Assembly: GCA_029260515.1 (NCBI GenBank)
Contig: JAJDDC010000063.1
Span: 62,001-126,000, forward strand
Origin: Phycisphaerales bacterium
GTDB taxonomy: Bacteria; Planctomycetota; Phycisphaerae; Phycisphaerales; UBA1924
Length of the DNA stretch: 64,000 nucleotides
Direction of reading: 5' to 3'
A model generated the notes under the pieces. It saw nothing but the letters and a program-made list of their open reading frames with translations, was not told the DNA's origin and ran no database searches. This document shows positions 1 to 8,410 of this stretch, in pieces; position 1 is the first letter of the stretch, and the number at the start of each line of letters is the position of its first letter. The translations under genes and the position numbers were made by a program.

Positions 1-650
1 CCGCCCGCATCATCTGGGCATTGATCGTCACGTATCTCCTCATGGCCGCCCTCTTCGAGAGCTTCCTCTACCCGTTCGTCATCATGTTCACCGTCCCGCT
101 CGCGATCGTCGGCGGCTTCGCCGGCCTCGCCATCGTCCACTGGTGGTCGATGCAGGACCCCACCAAGGCCCCCCAGCAGCTCGACGTGCTCACCATGCTC
201 GGCTTCATCATCCTCATCGGCGTCGTCGTCAACAACGCCATCTTGCTCGTCCACCAGGCGCTCAACTTCATGCACGGCCGATTCGGGGAGGAGGGCCAGC
301 AGGGCCCGATGGACCCGCACAAGGCCGTCGCCGAGTCCGTCCGCACACGCATCCGCCCCATCTTCATGAGCGTGCTCACATCGGTCGGCGGCATGCTCCC
401 GCTCGTCCTGTTCCCGGGCGCCGGCTCGGAGATGTACCGCGGCCTTGGCTCGGTCGTGGTGGGGGGCCTGCTCGTCTCGACCATCTTCACGCTCGTTCTC
501 GCGCCCCTGATGTTCAGCCTCGTCGTGGATATGCGTCTCGCCCTGGCCCGGGCCTTGGCGGGCGGCTCGGACACGCCCGCGGGCGCCGCCCCGCCCCGCC
601 GAGTGCGCCCCAAGGCCGAGGAGCCCGCACCCGAGCTCCAGCCCGCGTGA
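1..650 (+). CDS. Efflux RND transporter permease subunit, C-terminal part (partial)
   Basis: The reading frame is open from base 3 to the stop at 650; the start lies outside the window. The visible 216 residues match the last membrane-spanning part of AcrB/HAE1-type inner-membrane proton-driven efflux pumps. They include a run beginning ARIIWALIVTYLLMAALFES, a loop with MLGFIILIGVVVNNAILLVH, and the typical RTRIRPIFMS / GGMLPLVL segment before the last helix. The protein ends in a short basic, Ala/Pro-rich cytoplasmic tail. Pumps of this kind work with a periplasmic adaptor and an outer-membrane channel, presumably encoded upstream of the window. The substrate cannot be told from this fragment. 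Confidence 0.93.
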   Translation, partial: ARIIWALIVTYLLMAALFESFLYPFVIMFTVPLAIVGGFAGLAIVHWWSMQDPTKAPQQLDVLTMLGFIILIGVVVNNAILLVHQALNFMHGRFGEEGQQGPMDPHKAVAESVRTRIRPIFMSVLTSVGGMLPLVLFPGAGSEMYRGLGSVVVGGLLVSTIFTLVLAPLMFSLVVDMRLALARALAGGSDTPAGAAPPRRVRPKAEEPAPELQPA

Positions 651-712
651 TCCCGCCGGCCCCGCGGGGCGTGGTCCACGCCCGCACCCCGGCGGTCCGC
701 TAGCGTGTAGGC

Positions 713-1684
713 ATGCACACCAGATTCTCCGCCCTCGCACTGACGGCGTTCGCTCTCTGCCTGACGGGCTGCACGTCTCACCCGCCGATGGCCGGGACAC
801 CCGATGGGGCGCGCACGCTCGCCGAGCTCTCGCCCGGGCAGTACGCCATCTACGACACGGCCGACGCCCAGCGTCTCACGCTCGACCAGCTCGCCGACCG
901 AGCAGCGCAGGCGGACGTCGTGCTCGTCGGCGAGCTGCATTCCCACCCCGTGGGCCTCGCCGTCGCATCGCGACTCTGGGACGCGATCCTGCTGCGCCGC
1001 CCCGACGCCGTCCTGTCGATGGAGTTCTTCGAGCGAGACCAGCAGGCCGCGCTGGACGACTACCTGGGCGGGGTCACCGACGAGGAGGCGTTCCGCGAGG
1101 CGGCACGCAAGACGAGCGAATCGGGCTACCCGCCGGGCCACCGGGCGATGGTCGAGGCGGCCAGGGCCGCGGGGCGACCCGTGATCGCCGCCAACGCCCC
1201 GCGCCGGTACGCCTCGCTCGCGCGCACGCAGGGCTTCGAGCGCTACGACGCGTTTACACCCGAGCAGCGCCGCCTCGTCACCCCGCCCATGTACAGCGAG
1301 GACTCGCCGTACCGCGACCGCTTCCTCGGGCTCATGTCCGGCATGGGCGGGCACGGCGACAACGCGATGACCGAGGAACAGGCCCGCGAGATGGGCGAGT
1401 CCTTCTTCCGCGCCCAGTCCGTCTGGGACGCGACCATGGGCCAGTCCGTCGCCCATGCCACCGCCCTGGGCGCACCGGTCGTGCACGTAGTCGGGCGATT
1501 CCACGTCGAACGCCCCCACGAGGGCGGCGGGCTGACCCAGCAGGTCCGCGACCGCCTGTCGCCGAGCGCACGCGTCCTCGTGATCGTTATGCAGGACGAC
1601 CCGCCGGGATCGCTCGAGGATGAGCTGCGATCACTGGGCGACGTCGTCGTGCTCGTCGGCGACGCGGACGCGGGCTCGATGTAG
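713..1684 (+). CDS. ChaN/Tiki-superfamily lipoprotein
   Basis: A 323-residue protein with a lipoprotein signal peptide: a hydrophobic stretch followed by the lipobox LTGC, with C20 as the lipidated Cys. After export it should be anchored in a membrane. Residues 66-80 hold VVLVGELHSHP, and a second conserved element, HVVGRFHVERP, lies near residue 260. These are the paired GExH and GxxH elements of the ChaN (DUF399)/TraB-Tiki fold. ChaN in Campylobacter binds haem and is linked to iron uptake; other Tiki-fold members are metalloproteases. The activity here is not resolved by sequence. The gene stands alone after the RND pump, on the same strand with a 62-base gap. Confidence 0.82.
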   Translation: MHTRFSALALTAFALCLTGCTSHPPMAGTPDGARTLAELSPGQYAIYDTADAQRLTLDQLADRAAQADVVLVGELHSHPVGLAVASRLWDAILLRRPDAVLSMEFFERDQQAALDDYLGGVTDEEAFREAARKTSESGYPPGHRAMVEAARAAGRPVIAANAPRRYASLARTQGFERYDAFTPEQRRLVTPPMYSEDSPYRDRFLGLMSGMGGHGDNAMTEEQAREMGESFFRAQSVWDATMGQSVAHATALGAPVVHVVGRFHVERPHEGGGLTQQVRDRLSPSARVLVIVMQDDPPGSLEDELRSLGDVVVLVGDADAGSM

Positions 1685-1715
1685 TCCATCGCAGAGCCCG
1701 GCCCGGATGAAAAAC

Positions 1716-1742
1716 GAGCCGGCCCCGCGCGGGGGCCGGCTC
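1716..1742 (-). terminator. Intrinsic terminator of the 1779-2372 lipoprotein gene
   Basis: A perfect 11-bp stem, GAGCCGGCCCC paired with GGGGCCGGCTC around a GCGCG loop. Read on the minus strand it is followed by GTTTTTCATC, so the U-tract is on the side expected for the minus-strand gene ending at 1779. On the plus strand there is no T-tract, so ChaN is not clearly terminated by it. Confidence 0.8.
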
Positions 1743-1778
1743 GTCGAGGTGGCTCGAGACGACGAGGCGCGCAGCGCC

Positions 1779-2372
1779 TCAATCGTCGTTGGTGTTCTCG
1801 TTGTCGTCGTCCGCGGCCTCGGGCGCGCCGGTCGCGACGCCGATATCGATCAAGGGATCGCCCGGCTCGCTCGCGGGGACGATCGCGGGCGTCGCCTGGG
1901 CGCCGGGCGTGTACGGCGTCTGCGCCTGGCTCTCACGCGGGACCGACCGCGTCGCCTGGATGCTCTCGGGGTACTCGGGCCCCTCACGCAGGGAGACATC
2001 GATCCGGCGCGACTCGGAGCCGGGCACCGGGATCTGATTCCGCAGGCGGGTCGACGCCATGTCCTGGTCGTAGATCTGCCAACGCATCACGTCCGGGGCG
2101 TAGTCCGAGCCCTCGCCCTTGTCCTCGTAGAACCGGATCGTCAGCTTCTTGCCGATCGGCACGTCCACGGACCAGAACTCCTGGCTGTCCCGCGTGTCCA
2201 GTAGCGTGACCGTCAGGGGCTGGTAGGGCGTCGAGATGTACGTGAACTGGTCCTGCGACCGCATCACCCCACCCGGACGCATCGTGAACAGCGAGCAGCC
2301 CGACCCCGTCACCACCGCCCCGAAGGCGATGATCGAGACGGCGCGGGTCAGCAGCGGGCGACGATTCCTCAT
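1779..2372 (-). CDS. Small lipoprotein of unknown function
   Basis: A 197-residue protein. The start at 2372 is preceded by GGAGAG with 7-base spacing; an upstream in-frame start at 2471 would overlap ispF and lacks a signal peptide. The N-terminus is basic, then hydrophobic, and ends in GSGCSLF, a likely lipobox with lipidated Cys. The middle, about residues 45-125, looks like a folded beta-rich domain. The last 60 residues are Pro/Ala-rich and end in an acidic Asp/Asn/Glu tail. No family is recognised. The arrangement (lipid anchor, compact domain, disordered acidic tail) suggests a periplasmic-facing envelope protein. It is divergent from ispF and has its own terminator. Confidence 0.75.
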   Translation of the reverse strand: MRNRRPLLTRAVSIIAFGAVVTGSGCSLFTMRPGGVMRSQDQFTYISTPYQPLTVTLLDTRDSQEFWSVDVPIGKKLTIRFYEDKGEGSDYAPDVMRWQIYDQDMASTRLRNQIPVPGSESRRIDVSLREGPEYPESIQATRSVPRESQAQTPYTPGAQATPAIVPASEPGDPLIDIGVATGAPEAADDDNENTNDD

Positions 2373-2470
2373 GACTCGGCTCTCCGGATGGCCCAAGACT
2401 GGCACTACGCGCCCCCGCCCGCGGCTGTTCGCGTCGAGGGATACGCCGCTGTTATCGGTAGACTCCGCCA

Positions 2471-3037
2471 ATGACTCAAGAGGACGCCCCTGCGCACGCC
2501 CCGATTCGGGCCCACAACCCCCTGCCCGCGCAAGACCTGCGCATCGGGCACGGCTACGACCTCCACCGCCTCGAACCCGCCCCGCCCGCAGGGAAAGGCC
2601 GCCCCCTGATTGTGGGGGGTATTCGCCTGGAGTTCGACCGGGGCCCGGTCGCCCACTCCGACGGCGACGTCCTGCTCCACGCCGTCACCGACGCCCTCCT
2701 GGGCGCGATCGCCGGGCCCGACATCGGCCAGCTCTTCCCCGACACCGACCCGGCGCACGCGGGCGAGGATTCGTCGCGCTACGTCGCCGAGGCGCTCCGC
2801 CTGGTCCACGAGGCCGGGTACGCCCCGGTCTCGCTCGACGCGACCGTCGTCCTCGAACGCCCGAGGCTGGGCCCGAGCAAGCAGGCGGTCCGCGAGAACC
2901 TCGCACGCCTGCTCGCGATGCCCGTCGATCGCGTCAACGTCAAGGGCAAGACGCACGAGGGCGTGGACGCGGTCGGCGAGGGGCGCGCGATCGAGGCCCA
3001 CTGCGTGGTCCTTCTCGCGCGCGCCTCAGGCGCCTGA
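2471..3037 (+). CDS. ispF: 2-C-methyl-D-erythritol 2,4-cyclodiphosphate synthase
   Basis: IspF catalyses the fifth step of the MEP isoprenoid pathway. It converts 4-diphosphocytidyl-methylerythritol 2-phosphate to the cyclodiphosphate with release of CMP. The 188-residue length fits the family plus a 23-residue N-terminal extension. Residues 24-34 are RIGHGYDLHRL, in which D30 and H32 are zinc ligands. HSDGDVLLHAVTDALLGA follows from H62, also a metal ligand, then the DIGxLFPDTD motif and near the end KGKTHEGVDAVGEG. The gene is monocistronic here and its last 12 bases overlap the convergent SDR gene. Confidence 0.97.
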   Translation: MTQEDAPAHAPIRAHNPLPAQDLRIGHGYDLHRLEPAPPAGKGRPLIVGGIRLEFDRGPVAHSDGDVLLHAVTDALLGAIAGPDIGQLFPDTDPAHAGEDSSRYVAEALRLVHEAGYAPVSLDATVVLERPRLGPSKQAVRENLARLLAMPVDRVNVKGKTHEGVDAVGEGRAIEAHCVVLLARASGA

Positions 3038-3880
3038 GCCCGGGTTGCCCCTCGATTCCTTGCGGCGCATCCTGGCGCTGACAATCCGGTCCATGACGCG
3101 TTCGCTGATGCCGGGCGCCGCGTGCGCGAGACCGAGCACCGCGCGCCCGGGCAGGCTCGTCCACACCTCGCGCCCGAACAGCGTCGGGTGGCGCATGCTC
3201 CAGACCACCGCCCGCCCCACGCGCGAGGCGGGCTGGATGAACAGGTCGGGCCCGCCCGCGAGGCGGCTGCCCTCGGGCTTGTCCCGGTCGATGCCGTCGT
3301 ACATCTCGGTCCGCGTCCCGATCGGGTGGACGCTCGAGACGTGGATGCCCTCGGGGCGCAGCTCGCCACGCATGGACCGGGCGAAGATCTCCTGGCATGA
3401 TTTGGTCGCGCAGTACGCCGCGTGGTAGGGGACCGCGAGCTTGCTCAGGCAGCTCGAGCAGAAGAGCACGTGCCCCTCGCCCCTAGCCCTCATCCGCACG
3501 AGCGCCGGGCGGACGGCGTTCATCGAGCCGAAGAAGTTGACCTCGAACACGCGGCGCATCTCCGCCTCGCCCATCCGCGCCACGCTCGCCTCGCAGCCGA
3601 TCCCCGCGTTGGCGAAGACGGCGTACACCGAGCCGAACTCGTGCTCGCACACCTCGATCAGACGCTCGCAGTCCCCGGCGTCCTCGACCGAGCCGGGCAC
3701 GCACACCGCCCGCCCGCCCAGCTCGCGGACACGGGCCGCGACCTCCTCCAGGCGGTCGGCCCGCCTGGCCAGCAGGGCGACGGGCATCCCCGCCCGCGCG
3801 CACTCGACCGCGGTCGCCGCCCCGATGCCGCTGGATGCGCCGGTGATCGCGATGGGTCTGTCCTCGAGCCGGATCGCCAC
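3026..3880 (-). CDS. SDR-family NAD(P)-dependent oxidoreductase
   Basis: A 284-residue classical short-chain dehydrogenase. The Rossmann dinucleotide motif TGASSGIG is at residues 13-20, the NAG motif near 91-93, and the catalytic set is Ser (CSS, 141-143), Y156 and K160 in YCATK. The C-terminal 60 residues carry a basic, partly hydrophobic extension. The GTG start at 3880 has a GGGAGG ribosome site. It follows the MurJ/MviN gene by 36 bases on the same strand and may be the last gene of the EPS operon, where it could modify a sugar or lipid. The substrate is unknown. Confidence 0.88.
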   Translation of the reverse strand: MAIRLEDRPIAITGASSGIGAATAVECARAGMPVALLARRADRLEEVAARVRELGGRAVCVPGSVEDAGDCERLIEVCEHEFGSVYAVFANAGIGCEASVARMGEAEMRRVFEVNFFGSMNAVRPALVRMRARGEGHVLFCSSCLSKLAVPYHAAYCATKSCQEIFARSMRGELRPEGIHVSSVHPIGTRTEMYDGIDRDKPEGSRLAGGPDLFIQPASRVGRAVVWSMRHPTLFGREVWTSLPGRAVLGLAHAAPGISERVMDRIVSARMRRKESRGNPGSGA

Positions 3881-3916
3881 GATCAGTGCCTCCCGCCCGT
3901 CGCCGGGCGTGGGTAT

Positions 3917-5566
3917 CTAGGACCGCTCGCCTTCAGACCGCGGGCGCAGCAGCCACGACAGCTCGGGCGCCCGCAACGCGAACGCCAGCACGCCGTACAC
4001 GCCCGCGCCGCCAACCGTCGCCGCCGCGAGCCGCGCCACGCGCCCGGACCACGCCTCGGGTGTAGGCCAGAGCATCAGCAACCCACCCACGCATATGCCC
4101 ATCGTCAGCGACATCAGGATTGTGCGCACGAGGCTCGCCCGCACGCCCTCGTCCGGTCCCGCGTCGAGTCTCCGCCTGGCCGCGAGCGCGAGCAGCGCGC
4201 ACTGGGTGACGGCCGCGATCGACGTGCCCCACGCCAGCCCCGCCTCGCGCAGGCGCCAGATGAGCACGACGTTGAGCAGCAGGTTCAGCCCGACGACCGC
4301 CAGGGCGATCCGCATGGGCGTGCCGGTGTCGCCCCTGGCGTAGAACGCCCGTGTCCAGATCTGGTTCAGGGAGTACGCCCAGACGCCGACCGAGTAGCCC
4401 AGCACGACCCAGCCCGCCCGGCGGACACCCTCGTCGCTGAACCCGTCGCCCAGGCCCGAGTACAACGCGGCGACGAGGTCCTCGCGGACAAGCGCCAGGC
4501 CCACGGACGCGGGCAACGCGATGAACAGCGACAGGCGGACGCCCTTTCGGAGTGTGTCGAGGAAGCGGGACGGGTCCTGGCTCGCGCGGCTCAGCGCCGG
4601 GAACACCGCCGTCGCGACCGCCAACCCGAACACGCCCAGCGGGAACTGGTACAAGCGCTGGGCGTAGTACAGCACCGCGTTGGACGCCTCGTCGAGGGGG
4701 TACGCGCGGCCAGCGACCTCGGGCCCGACCCAGACGGGCCACATCGCGATGAGCGTGTCAACAAGCGCGTTGAGCTGCAGCGTGCCCAGCCCGATGAGCA
4801 CCGGGCCCATGCGCACGAGCATTGTCCGCACGCGCGCCCACGTCTGTGCGCTGCCCTTGGCCCAACGCACGCGCCCCCGGAGGGCGGCGAGCGACCACAG
4901 GACCTGCACCGCCCCCGCCGCGACCGCCGCGACGCCGATGACGTACGCCCAGCCCTCGGGCGTCGCGCCCTCGATGAACCAGAACGGTGCGCACGCCCCG
5001 ATGACGAACACGTTGAGGATGATCGGCGCCGCCGCCCACACGCCGAAGCGTCCGTGCGACTGGAGCATCCCGCCCATGATCGCGGCCAGGCAGACCAGGG
5101 GCATGAACGGGAGCATGACCATGATGAGGCGCAGCGACAGATCGCGGTCCGCGTCGATGGGCGTGAGCACGAGTGCCGCGAGCACGCCCAGCTCGATGAC
5201 GATGGTCAGCGCGCCCGTCACCAGCGCGAGCATGAGCAGGGTGAGTCGCGCGAACGCGCCCGCGGCGTCGGGCTCGGACTCGTCGAGACGCGCGTACTCG
5301 GGCAGGAAGGCGGCCGACAACGCCCCCTCGCCGAACAGGCGGCGGAACATGTTGGGGATCGCGAAGGCGGCGGCGAACGCCGAGCCGACCGCGGTGTCGC
5401 CGAAGATCCTGACCGTCGCCAGGTCGCGGGCCAGGCCCATCACGCGGCTGACGAGCGTCAGCCCCGAGACCGTCCGCACGTCGTGCCCGAGCCCCGCGCC
5501 GGAGTCCGTGCCCGAGTTCGAGACCGGGTCCGAGATGGGGTCCGAGTTGGGTGGTTCGTGCTTCAC
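3917..5566 (-). CDS. murJ: MurJ/MviN-family lipid-linked oligosaccharide flippase
   Basis: A 549-residue polytopic membrane protein of the MOP superfamily. The start is a GTG at 5566 that overlaps the stop of the VanZ-like gene as GTGA. The family signature is clear after an acidic/polar N-terminus: SRVMGLARDLATVRIFG, then FAIPNMFRRLFGEGALSAAF with the Arg-rich loop typical of MurJ, then about 13-14 hydrophobic helices. MurJ moves lipid II across the cytoplasmic membrane for peptidoglycan synthesis. Because it is the tail of an EPS/exosortase operon, it might instead flip the EPS repeat unit (Wzx-like role). The family assignment is secure; the substrate is inference. Confidence 0.9.
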   Translation of the reverse strand: MKHEPPNSDPISDPVSNSGTDSGAGLGHDVRTVSGLTLVSRVMGLARDLATVRIFGDTAVGSAFAAAFAIPNMFRRLFGEGALSAAFLPEYARLDESEPDAAGAFARLTLLMLALVTGALTIVIELGVLAALVLTPIDADRDLSLRLIMVMLPFMPLVCLAAIMGGMLQSHGRFGVWAAAPIILNVFVIGACAPFWFIEGATPEGWAYVIGVAAVAAGAVQVLWSLAALRGRVRWAKGSAQTWARVRTMLVRMGPVLIGLGTLQLNALVDTLIAMWPVWVGPEVAGRAYPLDEASNAVLYYAQRLYQFPLGVFGLAVATAVFPALSRASQDPSRFLDTLRKGVRLSLFIALPASVGLALVREDLVAALYSGLGDGFSDEGVRRAGWVVLGYSVGVWAYSLNQIWTRAFYARGDTGTPMRIALAVVGLNLLLNVVLIWRLREAGLAWGTSIAAVTQCALLALAARRRLDAGPDEGVRASLVRTILMSLTMGICVGGLLMLWPTPEAWSGRVARLAAATVGGAGVYGVLAFALRAPELSWLLRPRSEGERS

Positions 5567-5973
5567 GCCCGGGACGTTGTATCGCCCCGCCACCGCGCGT
5601 GCCGCCAGGCGAGCAGGGCGAGGCCGGCGCCTGCGAGCACGATGCCCGCGGCGTCGGCGAGGTAGTCGTCCAGGGCCGCCGTCCGACCCAGGGCGGGGAT
5701 CGCCTGCGTCCCCTCGTCCAGGGCCGCGTACGCCAGCGACACGCCCACGCTGGCGGCGATGTTCCTGGCGGTCCACCGCCCCCCCAGCAGCCCGGTCATC
5801 GCCAGCAGCACGCACCAGAGCCCGAACGCCGCCAGATGAATGACCAGGTCGGGGCGCTCGATCGGGCCCTCGATCGTCAGACGGGGCCAGTGCGTCGCGA
5901 CCACGAGCACGATCGCGTACACGACGAAGGCGATCAGGGCGGCCCGGCGCCCGGGGGGTGGACCCGCGCTCAC
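5563..5973 (-). CDS. VanZ-family membrane protein
   Basis: A 136-residue protein with about four hydrophobic helices and the VanZ hallmark residues: a first helix followed by HWP, then a DE-x-x-Q motif (LDEGTQAIPALGRTAALDD) leading into DAAG. The GTG start at 5973 overlaps the ParA stop (GTGA) and the stop overlaps the MurJ start (GTGA), so all three are probably translationally coupled. VanZ-like proteins are common in EPS/exosortase clusters of Gram-negative bacteria, but their biochemical role is not established outside teicoplanin resistance. Confidence 0.88.
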   Translation of the reverse strand: MSAGPPPGRRAALIAFVVYAIVLVVATHWPRLTIEGPIERPDLVIHLAAFGLWCVLLAMTGLLGGRWTARNIAASVGVSLAYAALDEGTQAIPALGRTAALDDYLADAAGIVLAGAGLALLAWRHARWRGDTTSRA

Positions 5974-6926
5974 GCCGAACGCTCGGCCCGGCGGGCGTCC
6001 ACGCCCATCGACCCGCTGAGCACGCGGATCTCCGCGTCACTCAGCGAGGGCGACTCGTCACGCGCCTCGTTCATCGTGTCCCACTCGCGGACCAGCGCCT
6101 CGCCGAGCTTCTGGTAGTCCAGCGCGCCCGGCGCCCACGGCGCGTAGTCGAAGATCGTCTGCCCGAAGCTGGGGCACTCGGCGAGCTTGATGTTCCGACG
6201 CACCGGCGGCTGGTAGACGCGGGCGAACCGCCACGGCACGTCCTGGTCGCGGGCGGCGTCGAAGAAACCCTCCAGGTCGTCAACAACCTCGCGCGTGTGC
6301 GTCGTCTGGGCGTCGTGCATACACAGGATGATGCCCCCGACGCTGAGGTTCTGGTTGAGGCGCTGGCGGACCATCCCGACCGTCTCGAGCAGCTTGCCCA
6401 CGCCCTGCAGCGCCAGGAAGTGCGCCTGCATCGGGATGATGACCTCGCGTGCCGCGGCCAGGCCCGAGAGGGTGAGCAGGCCCAGCGAGGGCGGGCAGTC
6501 CATGAGCACGAACTCGAAGTCGGGCGCCGACGGATCCTCGCGGAGTCTCGCCAGGGCGCTGCGGAGGCGTTCGAAGCGGCCGGTGACGCCCGACAGCTCG
6601 CTCTCGGCCGCGGCCAGGTCGGTCTCGCTGGGCATCGCCCAGAGGTTGTCTCGTGCCTCGACGAGCGCGAGTTTGGGGTCCGCGGCCGGGTCGGTGAGGA
6701 CGTCGTACACGCTCGCGCCGGGCGCCGAGGCGTCCAGGCCCAGGTGCAGGGTCGCGTGCGCCTGGGGGTCGAGGTCGATGATGAGTGTTTTACGCCCCGC
6801 GCCGGCGATGGCGGCGGCGAGATTCACGCTCGTCGTGGTTTTCCCGACCCCGCCCTTCTGGTTCATGAGCGCGATGACGCGTGCGAGTCTGCTGGCCGTC
6901 CGTGGCATGGCGGGAGTATACGGCAT
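5970..6926 (-). CDS. ParA-family ATPase in the EPS operon
   Basis: A 318-residue P-loop ATPase. The deviant Walker A motif KGGVGKTTT is at residues 24-32, IIDLDPQAHAT follows as the A' motif, and LMDCPPSLG is Walker B. The C-terminal part continues with the usual ParA/Soj fold and a short acidic tail. The start at 6926 was chosen over 6908 because AAGGGG lies about 9 bases upstream. There is no ParB or parS neighbour. The gene lies 5 bases after the WecA/MraY-like gene and overlaps the VanZ-like gene, so it is more likely an orphan ParA, perhaps placing the EPS machinery, than the chromosome-partition protein. Confidence 0.9.
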   Translation of the reverse strand: MPYTPAMPRTASRLARVIALMNQKGGVGKTTTSVNLAAAIAGAGRKTLIIDLDPQAHATLHLGLDASAPGASVYDVLTDPAADPKLALVEARDNLWAMPSETDLAAAESELSGVTGRFERLRSALARLREDPSAPDFEFVLMDCPPSLGLLTLSGLAAAREVIIPMQAHFLALQGVGKLLETVGMVRQRLNQNLSVGGIILCMHDAQTTHTREVVDDLEGFFDAARDQDVPWRFARVYQPPVRRNIKLAECPSFGQTIFDYAPWAPGALDYQKLGEALVREWDTMNEARDESPSLSDAEIRVLSGSMGVDARRAERSA

Positions 6927-6931
6927 TGCCG

Positions 6932-8410
6932 CTACCCCTTTGCCGGGCTCGCCCGGGCGATCCGGGCCTCCTTGGGCTCGTCCGCTGGGTCGTTCCCGGG
7001 CTCGTCGTCGGGCTGCACTTCCGGGCGGGCCGCCAGCTCCATCGCCTGCTTCTCGAGCTGGGCCTTGCGGGCGATCTTGATCGCGTAGACCGTGATGTAC
7101 GCGACGAACAGCAGCGCCAGGGCGTAGATGAACCGCGCCTTGGTCTCCGAGAGCAGGATGCCCAGAACCGCGAAGCCGGCGCCGATCGCGTACAGCGACA
7201 GGACCGCGCCCTTGACCCCCAGCGCCCGCTTGAGCATGTGGTGTAGGTGGTCGGAGTCCGGTTCGCTGAGCCGCTTGCCCGCGAGTTTGCGACGCACGAT
7301 CGCGAGCACGGTGTCGATGATCGGGATCGCGTAGATGATCAGGCCGGCGAGGACCATGAACGTCTGGCCCTGGGACCCGCCCAGAGTCAGCACGATGACG
7401 ATCGTGAAGAAGCCCAGCAGCAAGGACCCGCAGTCGCCCAAAAATATGGTCGCCGGGTTGAAGTTGTGGGGGAGGAACCCGAGGCACGCGCCCAGCAGCG
7501 CCATGCACATGATGATCCGGGCGGCGTCCATGGGCCCGTCGTCTGTCATCGCCATGCCCAGCGCGACGACGAGCAGGCCGGTCGCGGCGACCGCGGTCAC
7601 ACCCGTCGCGAGGCCGTCGAGGCCGTCGATGAGGTTTGTCGCGTTGCATGCGCCCAGGACGAAGACACCGATGATGACGGTGCCGGACCAGTAGATGAGG
7701 TCAACGGTCAGGTACGAGCCGAGCAGAGGGGCGTCCATCCCCAGGTCAATGACCCAGGTCAGCTCCTGGTTGCCCACGAGGCGCCCGACCGTGGGGCCGA
7801 GGAGCCCGCGGGCGACGTTGACACCGACATCGCCGTACGCCAGCGCCGCGGCCGCGAACAACTGCCCGCCCACCTTGACCCGCGGCGGGATCCCCGTCAC
7901 GTCGTCGAACAGCCCGACGAGCATGATCACGATCGTCCCGAGCAACACCCAAGGCGGCACCGGCATCGGGAACATCGAGTCCAACGTCAGATGCTCTGTC
8001 GGGTGCCAGTCGATCCAGCCCTCGAACACGGGCGTGATCGCGAAGTAGCTGAACAGGATCCCCCCGACCAGACCCAGGAAGACCGCGACCCCGCCCAGAT
8101 AGGCGATGGGCAGGCGGTGGATTTTTCTCTCGTCGGGGTGGTCCACGATGCCGTTGGCGATCGCGAGGCGGCGCACGATCGGCGTCGCCAGCAGCGTGAT
8201 GACGAACGCGACGACGCCGACGGCGATGTAGCCCTGGAAGATCTCGAACCGCGAGAGCTCGGGGCGGTCGCCGATGCCGACCAGGTCCGCGAGTTCCTGC
8301 TGGCGCGCGCCCAGTGCCTGGATCTGCGCGCCGAGCGATTCGATGCGGTGGGCGACGCCCTCGGGCACCTGCATCGCCGCGTCCGGGTTGATTGGCGTGG
8401 TGGTACTCAT
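6932..8410 (-). CDS. WecA/MraY-family undecaprenyl-phosphate sugar-1-phosphate transferase
   Basis: A 492-residue polytopic protein of glycosyltransferase family 4, which loads the first sugar phosphate from a UDP-sugar onto undecaprenyl phosphate. Visible motifs are DHPDERKIHRLPIAYLGG (90-107), the Mg-binding DD at 169-170, NLIDGLDG (259-266), FLGDCGS (323-329) and the DHLHHML motif (387-393). The N-terminal 55 residues form an extra soluble segment with coiled-coil character, and the last 35 are acidic and disordered. Its start overlaps the epimerase stop (ATGA). As the only initiating glycosyltransferase visible in the EPS block it probably begins repeat-unit synthesis. MraY itself is less likely given the context. 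Confidence 0.9.
   Translation of the reverse strand: MSTTTPINPDAAMQVPEGVAHRIESLGAQIQALGARQQELADLVGIGDRPELSRFEIFQGYIAVGVVAFVITLLATPIVRRLAIANGIVDHPDERKIHRLPIAYLGGVAVFLGLVGGILFSYFAITPVFEGWIDWHPTEHLTLDSMFPMPVPPWVLLGTIVIMLVGLFDDVTGIPPRVKVGGQLFAAAALAYGDVGVNVARGLLGPTVGRLVGNQELTWVIDLGMDAPLLGSYLTVDLIYWSGTVIIGVFVLGACNATNLIDGLDGLATGVTAVAATGLLVVALGMAMTDDGPMDAARIIMCMALLGACLGFLPHNFNPATIFLGDCGSLLLGFFTIVIVLTLGGSQGQTFMVLAGLIIYAIPIIDTVLAIVRRKLAGKRLSEPDSDHLHHMLKRALGVKGAVLSLYAIGAGFAVLGILLSETKARFIYALALLFVAYITVYAIKIARKAQLEKQAMELAARPEVQPDDEPGNDPADEPKEARIARASPAKG

Noticed and set aside
2373..2471. N-terminal extension of the small lipoprotein to 2471
   Set aside because: It would overlap the ispF start region and hide the signal peptide; the ATG at 2372 has a good ribosome site.
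3422..5665. A 747-codon open frame antisense to murJ, and similar long antisense frames (e.g. 11927-14236, 7247-8440)
   Set aside because: Products are low-complexity Arg/His/Pro/Asp-rich strings without families, opposite well-recognised genes. They are the expected shadows of high-GC third codon positions.
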